Source: an uncultured Clostridia bacterium (GTDB lineage: Bacteria > Bacillota > Clostridia > Lachnospirales > Bianqueaceae). Taken from it: 12,629 nucleotides of DNA. A program made the translations under genes and the position numbers. The notes under the pieces were generated by a model, which saw only the letters and a list, made by a program, of their open reading frames with translations, was not told where the DNA came from and did not search any database. Below are positions 1 to 6,166 of the stretch, piece by piece. Positions within the stretch are counted from its first letter, which is position 1; the number at the start of each line of letters is the position of its first letter. The DNA lies in the NCBI GenBank assembly GCA_937892735.1, contig CALBGL010000075.1, positions 1 to 12,629 of the forward strand. Reading direction: 5' to 3'.

Positions 1-308
1 CTTCCAAGGCTAAGATTGTGTTAGACACGATCAAGGGCAAGGATGTTGCGATGGCTTCGGCGATTCTGGCCGCTACGCCGCGGGAAGGCGCTCGTATTAT
101 CAGTAAGGTTTTGGATTCCGCGGTAGCGAACGCGGAGTATGCCAGCACCGAGCGCGACTTGGATATTAACGTTTCCAAGTTGTATGTGCAGGAGGCATAT
201 GCCAATCAGGGTACTACTATGAAGAGAATTCGTCCCCGCGCCCAGGGCCGTGCGGACAGGATCCTCAAGAAGACGAGCCATATTACCATTATTTTGAATG
301 AGAGATAA
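1..308 (+). CDS. rplV: Large-subunit ribosomal protein L22 (5' end missing)
   Basis: Ribosomal protein L22, a 23S rRNA-binding protein whose extended loop lines the peptide exit tunnel. The reading frame is open from the left edge (first whole codon at position 3) to TAA at 306-308, so the N-terminal part of the protein lies outside the window. The visible 101 residues start in the conserved KIVLDTIKGKDV region and contain the tunnel-loop signature TTMKRIRPRAQGRADRI followed by KKTSHITIIL, which is diagnostic for L22. The GTG at position 18 is an internal valine codon and not the start, because family similarity continues upstream of it to the edge. The gene ends 11 bases before rpsC, and its stop codon overlaps the rpsC Shine-Dalgarno sequence. 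No truncation other than the window edge is seen. Confidence 0.96.
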   Translation, partial: SKAKIVLDTIKGKDVAMASAILAATPREGARIISKVLDSAVANAEYASTERDLDINVSKLYVQEAYANQGTTMKRIRPRAQGRADRILKKTSHITIILNER

Positions 309-319
309 GGAGGACTTCG

Positions 320-979
320 ATGGGACAGAAGGTGAATCCCCATGGCCTGAGGGTCGGTGTAATTAAAAACTGGGATGCAAAATGGTTTGCCGAAGATAAG
401 GTTTTCGGTGATGTATTAGTAGAAGATAATAAAATCCGCAAGTTCCTGAAGAACAAGCTGTATGCGGCCGGTATCTCCAAGATCGGTATCGAGCGTGCGG
501 CAGGCCGTCTGAAAGTGACGATCTATACCGCGAAGCCCGGTGTTGTAATTGGTAAGGGCGGTGCAGCTATCGACGGATTGAAGCAGGAAATTCAGAATCT
601 GACCAGCGCTAAGGTCATTCTGAACATTCTGGAAGTAAGAAAGCCCGAGTGTGACGCACAGCTTGTGGCAGAGAATGTGGCACAGCAGCTGGAAAATCGT
701 ATCTCCTTCCGTCGTGCAATGAAACAGGCGATGGGACGTACAATGAAGGCTGGAGCAAAGGGTATCAAGATCATGGTAGCTGGCCGTGTAGGCGGCGCGG
801 AAATCGCCCGCAACGAGCACTATATCGAAGGAAATATTCCTCTGTCCACTCTGCGTGCTAATATTGACTATGGATTTTCCGAGGCGCATACAGCATATGG
901 TAAGCTGGGCGTCAAGGTTTGGGTGAACCACGGGGAAGTGCTTCCTGAGAAAGTGGGTAAAGAAGGGAGCGATAACTAA
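320..979 (+). CDS. rpsC: Small-subunit ribosomal protein S3
   Basis: Ribosomal protein S3 (219 aa, normal length) sits at the mRNA entry side of the 30S head and contributes to mRNA unwinding. The N-terminus MGQKVNPHGLRVGV is the family hallmark. A type 2 KH domain follows, with its GxxG loop at about residues 78-81 (VVIGKGG), and the C-terminal domain carries the basic helix around NRISFRRAMKQAMGRT (about residues 125-141) that corresponds to the helicase-associated arginines and lysine. The end GVKVWVNHGEVLP is also typical. ATG 320 is preceded by AAGGAGGA at 307-314, which overlaps the rplV stop. The stop TAA at 977-979 overlaps the rplP start by one base (TAATG), implying translational coupling. 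Confidence 0.98.
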   Translation: MGQKVNPHGLRVGVIKNWDAKWFAEDKVFGDVLVEDNKIRKFLKNKLYAAGISKIGIERAAGRLKVTIYTAKPGVVIGKGGAAIDGLKQEIQNLTSAKVILNILEVRKPECDAQLVAENVAQQLENRISFRRAMKQAMGRTMKAGAKGIKIMVAGRVGGAEIARNEHYIEGNIPLSTLRANIDYGFSEAHTAYGKLGVKVWVNHGEVLPEKVGKEGSDN

Positions 980-1422
980 TGTTAATGCCGAAGAGAGTAA
1001 AGCGCCGTAAGCAGTTCCGCGGCTCTATGGCAGGTAAGTGCCTGCGTGGAAATCGTATCACTTATGGTGAGTATGGTCTGGTATCACAGGATCCGGCATG
1101 GATTACTTCCGCACAGATTGAGGCAGCCCGTGTGGCTATGACTCGTTATATCAAGCGTGGTGGTAAGGTTTGGATCAAGATTTTCCCAGATAAGCCTGTT
1201 ACCGCGAAGCCGGCTGAGACCCGTATGGGTTCCGGTAAGGGATCTCCGGAGTATTGGGTGGCGGTAGTTAAGCCCGGTCGCGTTATGTTTGAGATTGCGG
1301 GTGTTTCTGAGGAAATCGCTCGCGAGGCGCTGCGTCTCGCCATGCACAAGCTGCCGGTACGCTGTAAGATTTATTCCAAGGCGGATCTGGATGCAGTCGT
1401 GGATGCGCAGAATGCCGGGTGA
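979..1422 (+). CDS. rplP: Large-subunit ribosomal protein L16
   Basis: Ribosomal protein L16 (147 aa) lies near the A site and peptidyl transferase centre of the 50S subunit. It opens with MLMPKRVKRRKQFRG and has the family core RYIKRGGKVWIKIFPDKPVT (about residues 56-75), the RMGSGKG loop (82-88) and VVKPGRVMFEIAGV (96-109). The ATG at 979 is preferred to the ATG two codons on because many Firmicute L16 proteins begin MLMPKR and the start overlaps the rpsC stop codon. There is no free-standing ribosome binding site, so expression probably depends on ribosomes terminating on rpsC. The C-terminus is slightly longer than the usual 136-145 residues, ending in an unremarkable acidic/alanine tail. 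The fit to the family is otherwise complete. Confidence 0.98.
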   Translation: MLMPKRVKRRKQFRGSMAGKCLRGNRITYGEYGLVSQDPAWITSAQIEAARVAMTRYIKRGGKVWIKIFPDKPVTAKPAETRMGSGKGSPEYWVAVVKPGRVMFEIAGVSEEIAREALRLAMHKLPVRCKIYSKADLDAVVDAQNAG

Positions 1423-1452
1423 TCCGGAATATGAACAGGATGGTGAATCACA

Positions 1453-1653
1453 TTGAATAAATATTTAGAAGAATTGAAAGCAAAAAATTCGGAGCAGCTG
1501 GAAATGGAACTTGTTTCCGCTAAGAAAGAGCTTTTCAATCTCCGTTTTCAGAATGCCACCAATCAGTTGAACAATACGGCCCGGATCAAGGAAGTACGTC
1601 GCAATATCGCGCGGATCCAAACCGTTTTGACGCAGAAGAAGGCTGCTGAGTAA
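1453..1653 (+). CDS. rpmC: Large-subunit ribosomal protein L29 (TTG start)
   Basis: Ribosomal protein L29 (66 aa) is a small helical protein near the exit of the peptide tunnel, where it helps form the docking site for signal recognition particle and trigger factor together with L23. The two-helix pattern LEELKAKNSEQLEMELVSAKKELFNLRFQNATNQL followed by a basic second helix (ARIKEVRRNIARIQTVL) is the standard L29 fold in summary form: KELFNLRFQ (about residues 25-33) is the signature. The start is TTG at 1453: an in-frame stop at 1444-1446 rules out anything longer, the next in-frame ATG would delete the first helix, and AGGATGG at 1437-1443 gives a plausible binding site. It lies between rplP and rpsQ as in nearly all bacteria. 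Confidence 0.95.
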   Translation: MNKYLEELKAKNSEQLEMELVSAKKELFNLRFQNATNQLNNTARIKEVRRNIARIQTVLTQKKAAE

Positions 1654-1682
1654 GCGGTCCCGGGATGAAGGAGGTAAATTCA

Positions 1683-1940
1683 GTGGTCGAGAGAAATATG
1701 AGAAAAACCATGATCGGCGTCGTTACCAGCGATAAGATGGATAAGACGATTGTGGTCAGCGTGGTAGATAACGTTAAGCACCCGCTGTATGGAAAGATTG
1801 TAAAGAAGACCTATAAGCTGCAGGCTCATGATGAGAACAATGAGTGTCGGATCGGAGATCGCGTGCGCGTGATGGAAACCAGACCCTTGTCCAAGAACAA
1901 GAGATGGCGTTTGGTAGAGATCGTTGAGAGAGCTAAATAA
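1683..1940 (+). CDS. rpsQ: Small-subunit ribosomal protein S17 (GTG start)
   Basis: Ribosomal protein S17 (85 aa) is a primary 16S rRNA-binding protein of the 30S body with an OB fold. It shows RKTMIGVVTSDKMDKTIVV at the N-terminus, KHPLYGKIVKKTYKLQAHDE in the middle and GDRVRVMETRPLSKNKRWRL near the end, all family signatures. An in-frame ATG exists at 1665, but the sequence directly after it, AAGGAGG at 1668-1674, is the Shine-Dalgarno itself and lies 8 bases before GTG 1683. The GTG start also gives the expected length and an N-terminus MVERNMRKT that matches relatives, so the ATG is rejected. It follows rpmC by 29 bases. The 48-base gap to rplN shows no obvious promoter or hairpin. Confidence 0.95.
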   Translation: MVERNMRKTMIGVVTSDKMDKTIVVSVVDNVKHPLYGKIVKKTYKLQAHDENNECRIGDRVRVMETRPLSKNKRWRLVEIVERAK

Positions 1941-1988
1941 TTTGGTATCGGTATATTTTGTTTGTAATCGAATAAGGAGGTATCAGTC

Positions 1989-2357
1989 ATGGTACAGCAG
2001 GAAACTAGACTGACGGTGGCCGACAATACCGGTGCCAGAGAGCTTCTGTGCATTCGTGTGATGGGCGGATCCACCCGTCGATATGCCCGCGTTGGCGATG
2101 TGATCATTGCTGCGGTAAAAGATGCAACGCCAGGCGGCGTTGTAAAGAAGGGCGATGTGGTGACGGCAGTTGTAGTTCGTACTACGCAGCCGGTACGCCG
2201 TAAGGATGGCGCGTATATTCGTTTTGACGATAACGCGGCCGTTATCATCAGAGAGGATCAGAATCCTCGCGGAACCCGTATTTTTGGCCCTGTGGCAAGA
2301 GAGCTCAGAGAGAAGAAGTACATGAAGATTCTGTCTCTGGCTCCGGAAGTTCTGTAA
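1989..2357 (+). CDS. rplN: Large-subunit ribosomal protein L14
   Basis: Ribosomal protein L14 (122 aa, the standard bacterial length) sits on the subunit interface of the 50S subunit, forms inter-subunit contacts and is also the docking site of the silencing factor RsfS in other bacteria. The start MVQQETRLTVADNTGAREL, the central DVIIAAVKDATPGG and the C-terminal TRIFGPVARELREKKYMKILSLAPEVL region are essentially invariant features of the family (key residues at about 10-16 and 96-122). ATG 1989 is preceded by TAAGGAGGT around 1973-1981 at good spacing. It is the first gene of the classical spc operon, yet no promoter is visible in the short gap before it, so it is probably read through from the S10 part of the cluster. 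Confidence 0.98.
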   Translation: MVQQETRLTVADNTGARELLCIRVMGGSTRRYARVGDVIIAAVKDATPGGVVKKGDVVTAVVVRTTQPVRRKDGAYIRFDDNAAVIIREDQNPRGTRIFGPVARELREKKYMKILSLAPEVL

Positions 2358-2372
2358 GAGGAGGGCGTGAAC

Positions 2373-2714
2373 ATGGCGAAGATGAAGTTGAAGAAGGGCG
2401 ATCTGGTGGTCGTGATCGCTGGTACAGATAAAGGCGCAAAGGGTAAGATTCTGAGCATTGACAGCAAGAATGAGCGTGTCATTGTAGAAGGCGTAAACAT
2501 GGTAACCAAGCACGAGAAGGCTCGCGGCGGCATGCAGCAGGGCGGAATCGTTCATAGGGAAGCACCGATTCATATCTCGAATGTGATGTATCTGCACGAC
2601 GGTGTACCTACCCGTTTGGGTATCAAGACGGAAGTCAAAGAAGAGAACGGAAAGAAGAAGGTCGTTCGCTCCAGAATCGCGAAGAAGAGCGCGAGCAAGG
2701 ACGTCATTGATTAA
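2373..2714 (+). CDS. rplX: Large-subunit ribosomal protein L24
   Basis: Ribosomal protein L24 (113 aa) is an early assembly initiator of the 50S subunit and lies near the tunnel exit. It carries an N-terminal KOW motif (KLKKGDLVVVIAGTDKGAKG, about residues 4-23), then the typical VIVEGVNMVTKHEKA segment and GGIVHREAPIHISNV. Start choice: GTG 2367 is in frame but only one base from the Shine-Dalgarno GAGGAGGG (2358-2365), while ATG 2373 has 7-base spacing and gives the expected N-terminus. The C-terminus is rich in Lys, Arg and Ser (KKKVVRSRIAKKSASKD), as is common for Firmicute L24. It is 15 bases after the rplN stop and 32 before rplE. Confidence 0.96.
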   Translation: MAKMKLKKGDLVVVIAGTDKGAKGKILSIDSKNERVIVEGVNMVTKHEKARGGMQQGGIVHREAPIHISNVMYLHDGVPTRLGIKTEVKEENGKKKVVRSRIAKKSASKDVID

Positions 2715-2746
2715 GACGCCGAATACCCAAAAAGGAGGTTAAAACT

Positions 2747-3292
2747 GTGAGCTCGAACAGAATGAGAGATTTCTATAATAGTGAAGTTGTTCCGGCGATG
2801 ATGAAAAAGTTCTCTTATAAGAACATCATGCAGGTGCCGAAGATCGAGAAGATCGTGATCAACATGGGCGTTGGTGAGGCCAAGGATAACCCGAAGACGC
2901 TGGAAAGCGCCGTAAATGATCTGACAACGATTTCCGGACAGAAGCCGGTTATTACGAAGGCCAGAAAGTCCATCGCGAACTTTAAGATTCGTGAGGGAAT
3001 GCCCATTGGCTGTAAGGTCACGCTGCGCGGCGACAAGATGTATGATTTCGCGGATCGTCTGATCAGCCTGGCTCTGCCTCGAGTCCGTGATTTCCGCGGT
3101 GTATCCGCCAATTCTTTTGACGGACGCGGCAACTACTCTCTGGGAATTAGGGAGCAGCTGATTTTCCCGGAGATTTCTTATGATAAGATTGATAAAGTTC
3201 GTGGAATGGATATTATTTTTGTAACGACGGCAAAGACCGATGAAGAGGCCAAAGAGCTGCTGACCCTGATGGGTATGCCCTTTGCTAAGTAA
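2747..3292 (+). CDS. rplE: Large-subunit ribosomal protein L5 (GTG start)
   Basis: Ribosomal protein L5 (181 aa; usual length 178-181) binds 5S rRNA in the central protuberance and contacts the P-site tRNA. Signatures visible are VPKIEKIVINMGVGEA (about residues 29-44), the GQKPVITKARKSIANFKIREGMPIG block (about 65-90 in summary, key residues T-K-A-R-K-S), LPRVRDFRG and NYSLGIREQLIFPEI. The start is GTG 2747, with AAAGGAGG at 2731-2738 and 8-base spacing; no ATG is better placed. In E. coli the rplX-rplE junction is where S8 represses the operon, but the 32-base gap here is too short and unstructured to show an E. coli-like S8 site. Confidence 0.97.
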   Translation: MSSNRMRDFYNSEVVPAMMKKFSYKNIMQVPKIEKIVINMGVGEAKDNPKTLESAVNDLTTISGQKPVITKARKSIANFKIREGMPIGCKVTLRGDKMYDFADRLISLALPRVRDFRGVSANSFDGRGNYSLGIREQLIFPEISYDKIDKVRGMDIIFVTTAKTDEEAKELLTLMGMPFAK

Positions 3293-3307
3293 AAGAGGAG
3301 GACTAGA

Positions 3308-3493
3308 ATGGCTAAAAAGTCTATGATTATTAAGCAGCAGAGAACGCCGAAGTTCTCCAGTCGCGCTTATACTCGTTGTAAGATTTGCGGGCGTCCGCAT
3401 TCGGTACTTCGTAAGTACGGAATTTGTCGTATTTGTTTCAGGGAGCTGGCATATAAGGGCGAGATTCCCGGTGTAAAAAAGGCCAGCTGGTAA
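3308..3493 (+). CDS. rpsN: Small-subunit ribosomal protein S14, zinc-binding type Z
   Basis: Short S14 (61 aa) of the zinc-ribbon type, a 30S head protein. Four cysteines in two CxxC pairs, C24-K-I-C27 and C40-R-I-C43, form the zinc site. The longer, cysteine-free form of about 89-101 aa found in many other bacteria is not present in this window. Other signatures are TPKFSSRAYTRC at the N-terminal side, RKYGICRICFRELA and the end GVKKASW. ATG 3308 follows AGAGGAGGA at about 3294-3302. The position between rplE and rpsH is standard for the spc operon. Carrying the zinc form in the main operon is normal for Firmicutes; a zinc-independent paralogue, if any, would lie elsewhere. Confidence 0.97.
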   Translation: MAKKSMIIKQQRTPKFSSRAYTRCKICGRPHSVLRKYGICRICFRELAYKGEIPGVKKASW

Positions 3494-3528
3494 GCAAGGC
3501 GATTTGAATATAAAGGAGGTCAATCCAC

Positions 3529-3930
3529 ATGATGATGAGCGATCCTATTGCGGATATGCTGACGCGTATCAGAAACGGAAATGTTGCCAAGCATGATACG
3601 GTTGATGTACCGGCTTCCAAGATGAAGCAAGCAATCGCCGACATCCTGGTAAAAGAGGGATATATCAAGAAGTACGAGATCATTACCGACGGGAACATCC
3701 GGACGATCCGGATCACCATGAAATACGGTAAGGACAAGAATGAGAAGGTGATTACCGGTATTAAGAGAATTTCTAAGCCCGGCCTGCGGGTCTATGCCGG
3801 AAAGGATAATATGCCCAGAGTGCTTAACGGACTCGGCACCGCTATTATTTCTACCAATAAGGGTATCATTACCGATAAGGAAGCTAGAAAGCTGAATGTC
3901 GGCGGTGAAGTACTAGCCTTTATTTGGTAA
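3529..3930 (+). CDS. rpsH: Small-subunit ribosomal protein S8
   Basis: Ribosomal protein S8 (133 aa) binds the central domain of 16S rRNA and is a key organiser of the 30S platform; in E. coli it is also the translational repressor of the spc operon. The start MMMSDPIADMLTRIRNGN matches the family, in which MSDPIADMLTRIRN is nearly invariant. The C-terminal half carries GIKRISKPGLRVYAG (about residues 84-98) and the S8 end signature G-T-A-I-I-S-T-N-K-G-I-I-T-D-K-E-A (about 107-123), finishing GGEVLAFIW. Three ATG codons occur in a row at 3529, 3532 and 3535; the first is 9 bases from AAAGGAGG (3512-3519) and is chosen, but the exact one is uncertain by two residues. Confidence 0.97.
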   Translation: MMMSDPIADMLTRIRNGNVAKHDTVDVPASKMKQAIADILVKEGYIKKYEIITDGNIRTIRITMKYGKDKNEKVITGIKRISKPGLRVYAGKDNMPRVLNGLGTAIISTNKGIITDKEARKLNVGGEVLAFIW

Positions 3931-3947
3931 GCAGGAGGGAAGATACG

Positions 3948-4487
3948 ATGAGTCGAATTGGAAAGTTGCCTGTTGTGATTCCGGCCGGTGTAGAGGTTAC
4001 GATTTCCGAGAACAATTTTGTGACTGTAAAAGGCCCCAAAGGTTCTCTGGAGAAGCAGATGCCTACCCAGATGGCGATCAAACAGGAAGGAAACGAAGTA
4101 ATGGTAAGCCGTCCGAATGACCTGAAGCAGATGAAGGCGCTGCATGGTCTGACCCGCAGCCTGATTCATAACATGGTAGTTGGTGTGACGGAAGGATATC
4201 AAAAGGTTCTGGAAATTAACGGTGTTGGATATCGTGCTGCTAAGCAGGGTTCCAAGCTGGTGCTGTCTCTGGGGTATTCTCATCCGGTAGAGATGGAAGA
4301 TCCCGCGGGCATTGAGTCCGTAGTAGAGGGAACCAATAAGATTACCGTAAAGGGAATCGATAAGGAACTGGTTGGACAATACGCGGCAGAGATTCGCTTC
4401 AAGCGTCCGCCTGAACCCTATAAGGGCAAGGGAATCAAGTACTCGGATGAAGTGATTCTGCGTAAGGTTGGTAAGACTGGTAAATAA
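3948..4487 (+). CDS. rplF: Large-subunit ribosomal protein L6
   Basis: Ribosomal protein L6 (179 aa, normal length) sits near the sarcin-ricin loop and factor-binding site of the 50S subunit. It begins MSRIGKLPVVIPAGVEV, contains ALHGLTRSLIHNMVVGVTEGY (key residues around 64-84) and ends with the L6 signature PPEPYKGKGIKY (about residues 154-165). The frame is open further upstream, to a codon at 3924 inside the end of rpsH, but ATG 3948 is preceded by AGGAGGG (3933-3939) with 8-base spacing and gives the family N-terminus, so it is the start. The gene is 17 bases after rpsH and 18 before rplR. Confidence 0.98.
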   Translation: MSRIGKLPVVIPAGVEVTISENNFVTVKGPKGSLEKQMPTQMAIKQEGNEVMVSRPNDLKQMKALHGLTRSLIHNMVVGVTEGYQKVLEINGVGYRAAKQGSKLVLSLGYSHPVEMEDPAGIESVVEGTNKITVKGIDKELVGQYAAEIRFKRPPEPYKGKGIKYSDEVILRKVGKTGK

Positions 4488-4505
4488 GGAAAGGGGTGAT
4501 TTGTA

Positions 4506-4874
4506 ATGGTTAAGAAAGAAGACAGAAAGAAAATTCGTGTTAAGAAGCATTACAGAATGCGCCGCCATATCGTAGGCAGCCAGGATCGCCCTCGTTTGTG
4601 TGTGTTCCGCAGTAATCTCCATATGTATGCGCAGATTATTGACGATACCAAGGGGTGTACGCTGGTGGCCGCTTCTACCGTAGATCCAGATGTGAAGTCT
4701 CAGATCAAAAAGACCGATAATGTCGAGGCTGCGACAGTGGTAGGGACTGTACTGGCGAAGCGCGCTGTGGAAAAGGGAATTGAAAAGGTCATCTTCGACC
4801 GCGGTGGCTTCCTGTATCACGGAAAAGTGAAGGCTCTGGCTGAGGCTGCCCGAGAGGCAGGCTTGCAGTTCTAA
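4506..4874 (+). CDS. rplR: Large-subunit ribosomal protein L18
   Basis: Ribosomal protein L18 (122 aa) binds 5S rRNA and, with L5, mounts it in the central protuberance. A basic N-terminal arm (MVKKEDRKKIRVKKHYRMRR) precedes the conserved RPRLCVFRSNLHMYAQIIDD block (about residues 28-47), and the C-terminus has VIFDRGGFLYHGKVKALAEAAREAGL, with the D-R-x-G-x-x-Y-H-G-x-V-x-A-L-A-E signature. ATG 4506 follows AAGGGGTGAT (4491-4500), a less perfect ribosome binding site than most in this cluster but still complementary to the 16S rRNA tail. The stop codon TAA 4872-4874 forms the first bases of a 20-base palindrome (described separately) before rpsE. Confidence 0.97.
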   Translation: MVKKEDRKKIRVKKHYRMRRHIVGSQDRPRLCVFRSNLHMYAQIIDDTKGCTLVAASTVDPDVKSQIKKTDNVEAATVVGTVLAKRAVEKGIEKVIFDRGGFLYHGKVKALAEAAREAGLQF

Positions 4875-4891
4875 GGATCGGCCGATTCTTA
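4872..4891 (+). other. Palindrome starting at the rplR stop codon
   Basis: The stop codon of rplR is the left end of a 20-base palindrome with arms TAAGGATC and GATTCTTA around GGCC. In RNA it could form an 8-pair stem, including one G-U pair, with a four-base loop. No run of T follows, so it does not look like an intrinsic terminator. It could be a stability or processing element, or chance; function is not shown by the sequence. Confidence 0.4.
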
Positions 4892-4923
4892 GTGCGACTG
4901 ATTTTATAATAGGAGGCAGTTTC

Positions 4924-5436
4924 ATGAGAAAGGAAAAGATCGATCCCAGTACCCTGGGTGAGTTAACGTCCAATGTCGTAACGATCAAGCGTGTTACGAA
5001 GGTTGTTAAGGGCGGACGTCATATGAGATTTACGGCACTTGTTGTCGTTGGAGATAAGCAGGGACATGTTGGTTTCGGCTTGGGTAAGGCTATGGAAATT
5101 CCGGAAGCGATCCGCAAGGGCGAAGAAGCTGCAAAGAAGTCCATGATTACCGTTGCCGTTACGGAGACCGGCTCGATTCCTCACGATATGCTGGGCGTTT
5201 TCGGAAGCGCGGAGGTGCTTCTGAAAGCTGCTCCGGAAGGTACTGGCGTTATCGCCGGCGGTCCGGCTCGTGCGGTGTTGGATTTGGCAGGGATTCGCAA
5301 CATTCGTACCAAGTCTCTGGGTTCCAATAATAAAAACAATGTTGTCGCTGCGACATTTGCTGGTCTGTCCGCACTGAAGACACCGGAGCAGGTAGCCGCG
5401 ATTCGAGGCAAGAGCATTGCTGAGGTTGTAGGATAA
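4924..5436 (+). CDS. rpsE: Small-subunit ribosomal protein S5
   Basis: Ribosomal protein S5 (170 aa) contributes to translational accuracy and mRNA unwinding at the 30S entry channel. The N-terminal double-stranded-RNA-binding-like domain shows RVTKVVKGGRHMRFTALVVVGD (key residues K26, K29, G30, G31, R32) and GHVGFGLGKAMEIPEAIRKG; the C-terminal domain shows APEGTGVIAGGPARAVLDLAGI (about residues 108-129), the S5 signature. The loop around residues 25-32, where spectinomycin-resistance changes are known in other species, looks intact, so there is no sign of resistance. ATG 4924 follows AGGAGG at 4911-4916. A TATAAT-like string just before that site is too close to the start to act as its promoter. 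Confidence 0.98.
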   Translation: MRKEKIDPSTLGELTSNVVTIKRVTKVVKGGRHMRFTALVVVGDKQGHVGFGLGKAMEIPEAIRKGEEAAKKSMITVAVTETGSIPHDMLGVFGSAEVLLKAAPEGTGVIAGGPARAVLDLAGIRNIRTKSLGSNNKNNVVAATFAGLSALKTPEQVAAIRGKSIAEVVG

Positions 5437-5450
5437 GGAGGACTGGACAA

Positions 5451-5639
5451 ATGGCAAAGAAATTGAAGATTACATTGGTCAAGTCTACCATCGGTGCAAA
5501 TCCGAAGAATAGAAAGATTGTCGAGGCTTTGGGCTTTAAGAAACTGAATTCTACGATTATCCGTCCGGATAATGACGCTATGCGGGGGGCTTTGCGGCAC
5601 ATCTCCCATATGGTCAAGGTAGAAGAGATCGAAGAGTAA
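5451..5639 (+). CDS. rpmD: Large-subunit ribosomal protein L30
   Basis: Ribosomal protein L30 (62 aa, usual 58-62) is a small 50S protein of the ferredoxin-like fold. The pattern LKITLVKSTIGANPKNRKIV (about residues 5-24), then ALGFKKLNSTIIRPDNDAMRGAL and HMVKVEEI, matches the family closely: the K-S-x-I-G start, the leucine/glycine L-G-[FL] turn and the final VKVEE strand are all present. ATG 5451 has AAGGAGGA at 5435-5442 overlapping the rpsE stop codon, with 8-base spacing, which suggests tight coupling to rpsE. L30 is absent from some bacterial lineages but is usual in Firmicutes. It is followed by rplO after 15 bases. Confidence 0.96.
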   Translation: MAKKLKITLVKSTIGANPKNRKIVEALGFKKLNSTIIRPDNDAMRGALRHISHMVKVEEIEE

Positions 5640-5654
5640 TAGGAGGAAGCTTAC

Positions 5655-6095
5655 ATGAAGTTAAGTGAACTGAAACCCGCTGAGGGTGCAAAGAAAAAGG
5701 CCTTTCGCGTAGGAAGAGGCCATGGTTCCGGTAACGGTAAGACCTCCGGACGCGGACACAAGGGGCAGAAGGCACGTTCTGGCGGCGGTGTTCGTCTTGG
5801 TTTCGAAGGCGGACAGATGCCCTTGTATCGTCGTCTGCCCAAGAGAGGTTTTACGAATCGCAATACTAAGGATATCGTAGCGATCAATGTGGACCGTCTG
5901 AATGTTTTTGAGGATGGAGATGTCGTGACGATTACAGCCTTGGTAGAGAAGGGCATTGTCAGCAATCCCAGAGACGGCGTCAAGGTTCTGGGCAATGGAA
6001 CGCTGGAAAAGAAGCTGACAGTAAAGGTTTCGGCTGTCAGCCAGGGAGCGAAGGAGAAGATCGAGGCTCTGGGCGGAAGCGTAGAGAAGAACTGA
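5655..6095 (+). CDS. rplO: Large-subunit ribosomal protein L15
   Basis: Ribosomal protein L15 (146 aa, typical length) is a late-assembly 50S protein with a long glycine- and arginine-rich N-terminal extension that penetrates 23S rRNA. That extension is plain here: RVGRGHGSGNGKTSGRGHKG (about residues 18-37), then GGVRLGFEGGQMPLYRRLPKRGF. The globular C-terminal domain includes VKVLGNGTLEKKLTVKVSAVS and ends with EKIEALGGSVE, the usual signature. ATG 5655 follows AGGAGGA at about 5641-5647. The stop is TGA 6093-6095. Downstream a 71-base gap, one of the longest inside the array, contains a strong hairpin before secY. Confidence 0.98.
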   Translation: MKLSELKPAEGAKKKAFRVGRGHGSGNGKTSGRGHKGQKARSGGGVRLGFEGGQMPLYRRLPKRGFTNRNTKDIVAINVDRLNVFEDGDVVTITALVEKGIVSNPRDGVKVLGNGTLEKKLTVKVSAVSQGAKEKIEALGGSVEKN

Positions 6096-6108
6096 TTCTC
6101 AGAGGAAG

Positions 6109-6139
6109 AACGCGCAGCGGCCATAGGCTGCTGTGCGTT
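6109..6139 (+). promoter_or_regulatory. 14-pair hairpin between rplO and secY
   Basis: Arms AACGCGCAGCGGCC (6109-6122) and GGCTGCTGTGCGTT (6126-6139) can pair over all 14 positions with two G-U pairs around ATA; in practice the closing pairs would open to a larger loop. No run of T follows, so a simple intrinsic terminator is unlikely. The stem ends 11 bases before the secY Shine-Dalgarno (6151-6158). Likely roles are mRNA processing, stabilisation of one side of the transcript, or control of secY relative to the ribosomal proteins. The structure is seen; the role is inference. Confidence 0.6.
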
Positions 6140-6166
6140 AACCAATAGTGAAGGAGGGCGGTTAGA

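Noticed and set aside
1665..1682. Longer start for rpsQ at ATG 1665
   Set aside because: The bases immediately after this ATG are the AAGGAGG ribosome binding site for GTG 1683, and the extra residues MKEVNS are not family-like.
2715..2746. S8 autoregulatory site at the rplX-rplE junction, as in E. coli
   Set aside because: The gap is short and mostly A-rich with the ribosome binding site; I could not find the paired helix with internal bulge that S8 recognises.
2711..3523. Open frame of 270 codons on the - strand
   Set aside because: It is antisense to rplE and rpsN, both unmistakable, and has no domain-like features.
4905..4910. TATAAT upstream of rpsE as an internal promoter
   Set aside because: No -35-like element is found at proper spacing, and a start of transcription 7 bases downstream would fall within the ribosome binding site, leaving no usable leader.
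3792..4988. Long open frame of 398 codons on the - strand
   Set aside because: It lies antisense to rpsH, rplF, rplR and rpsE, all of which match their families end to end. The - strand frame has no recognisable domain and is a by-product of codon bias in the real genes.
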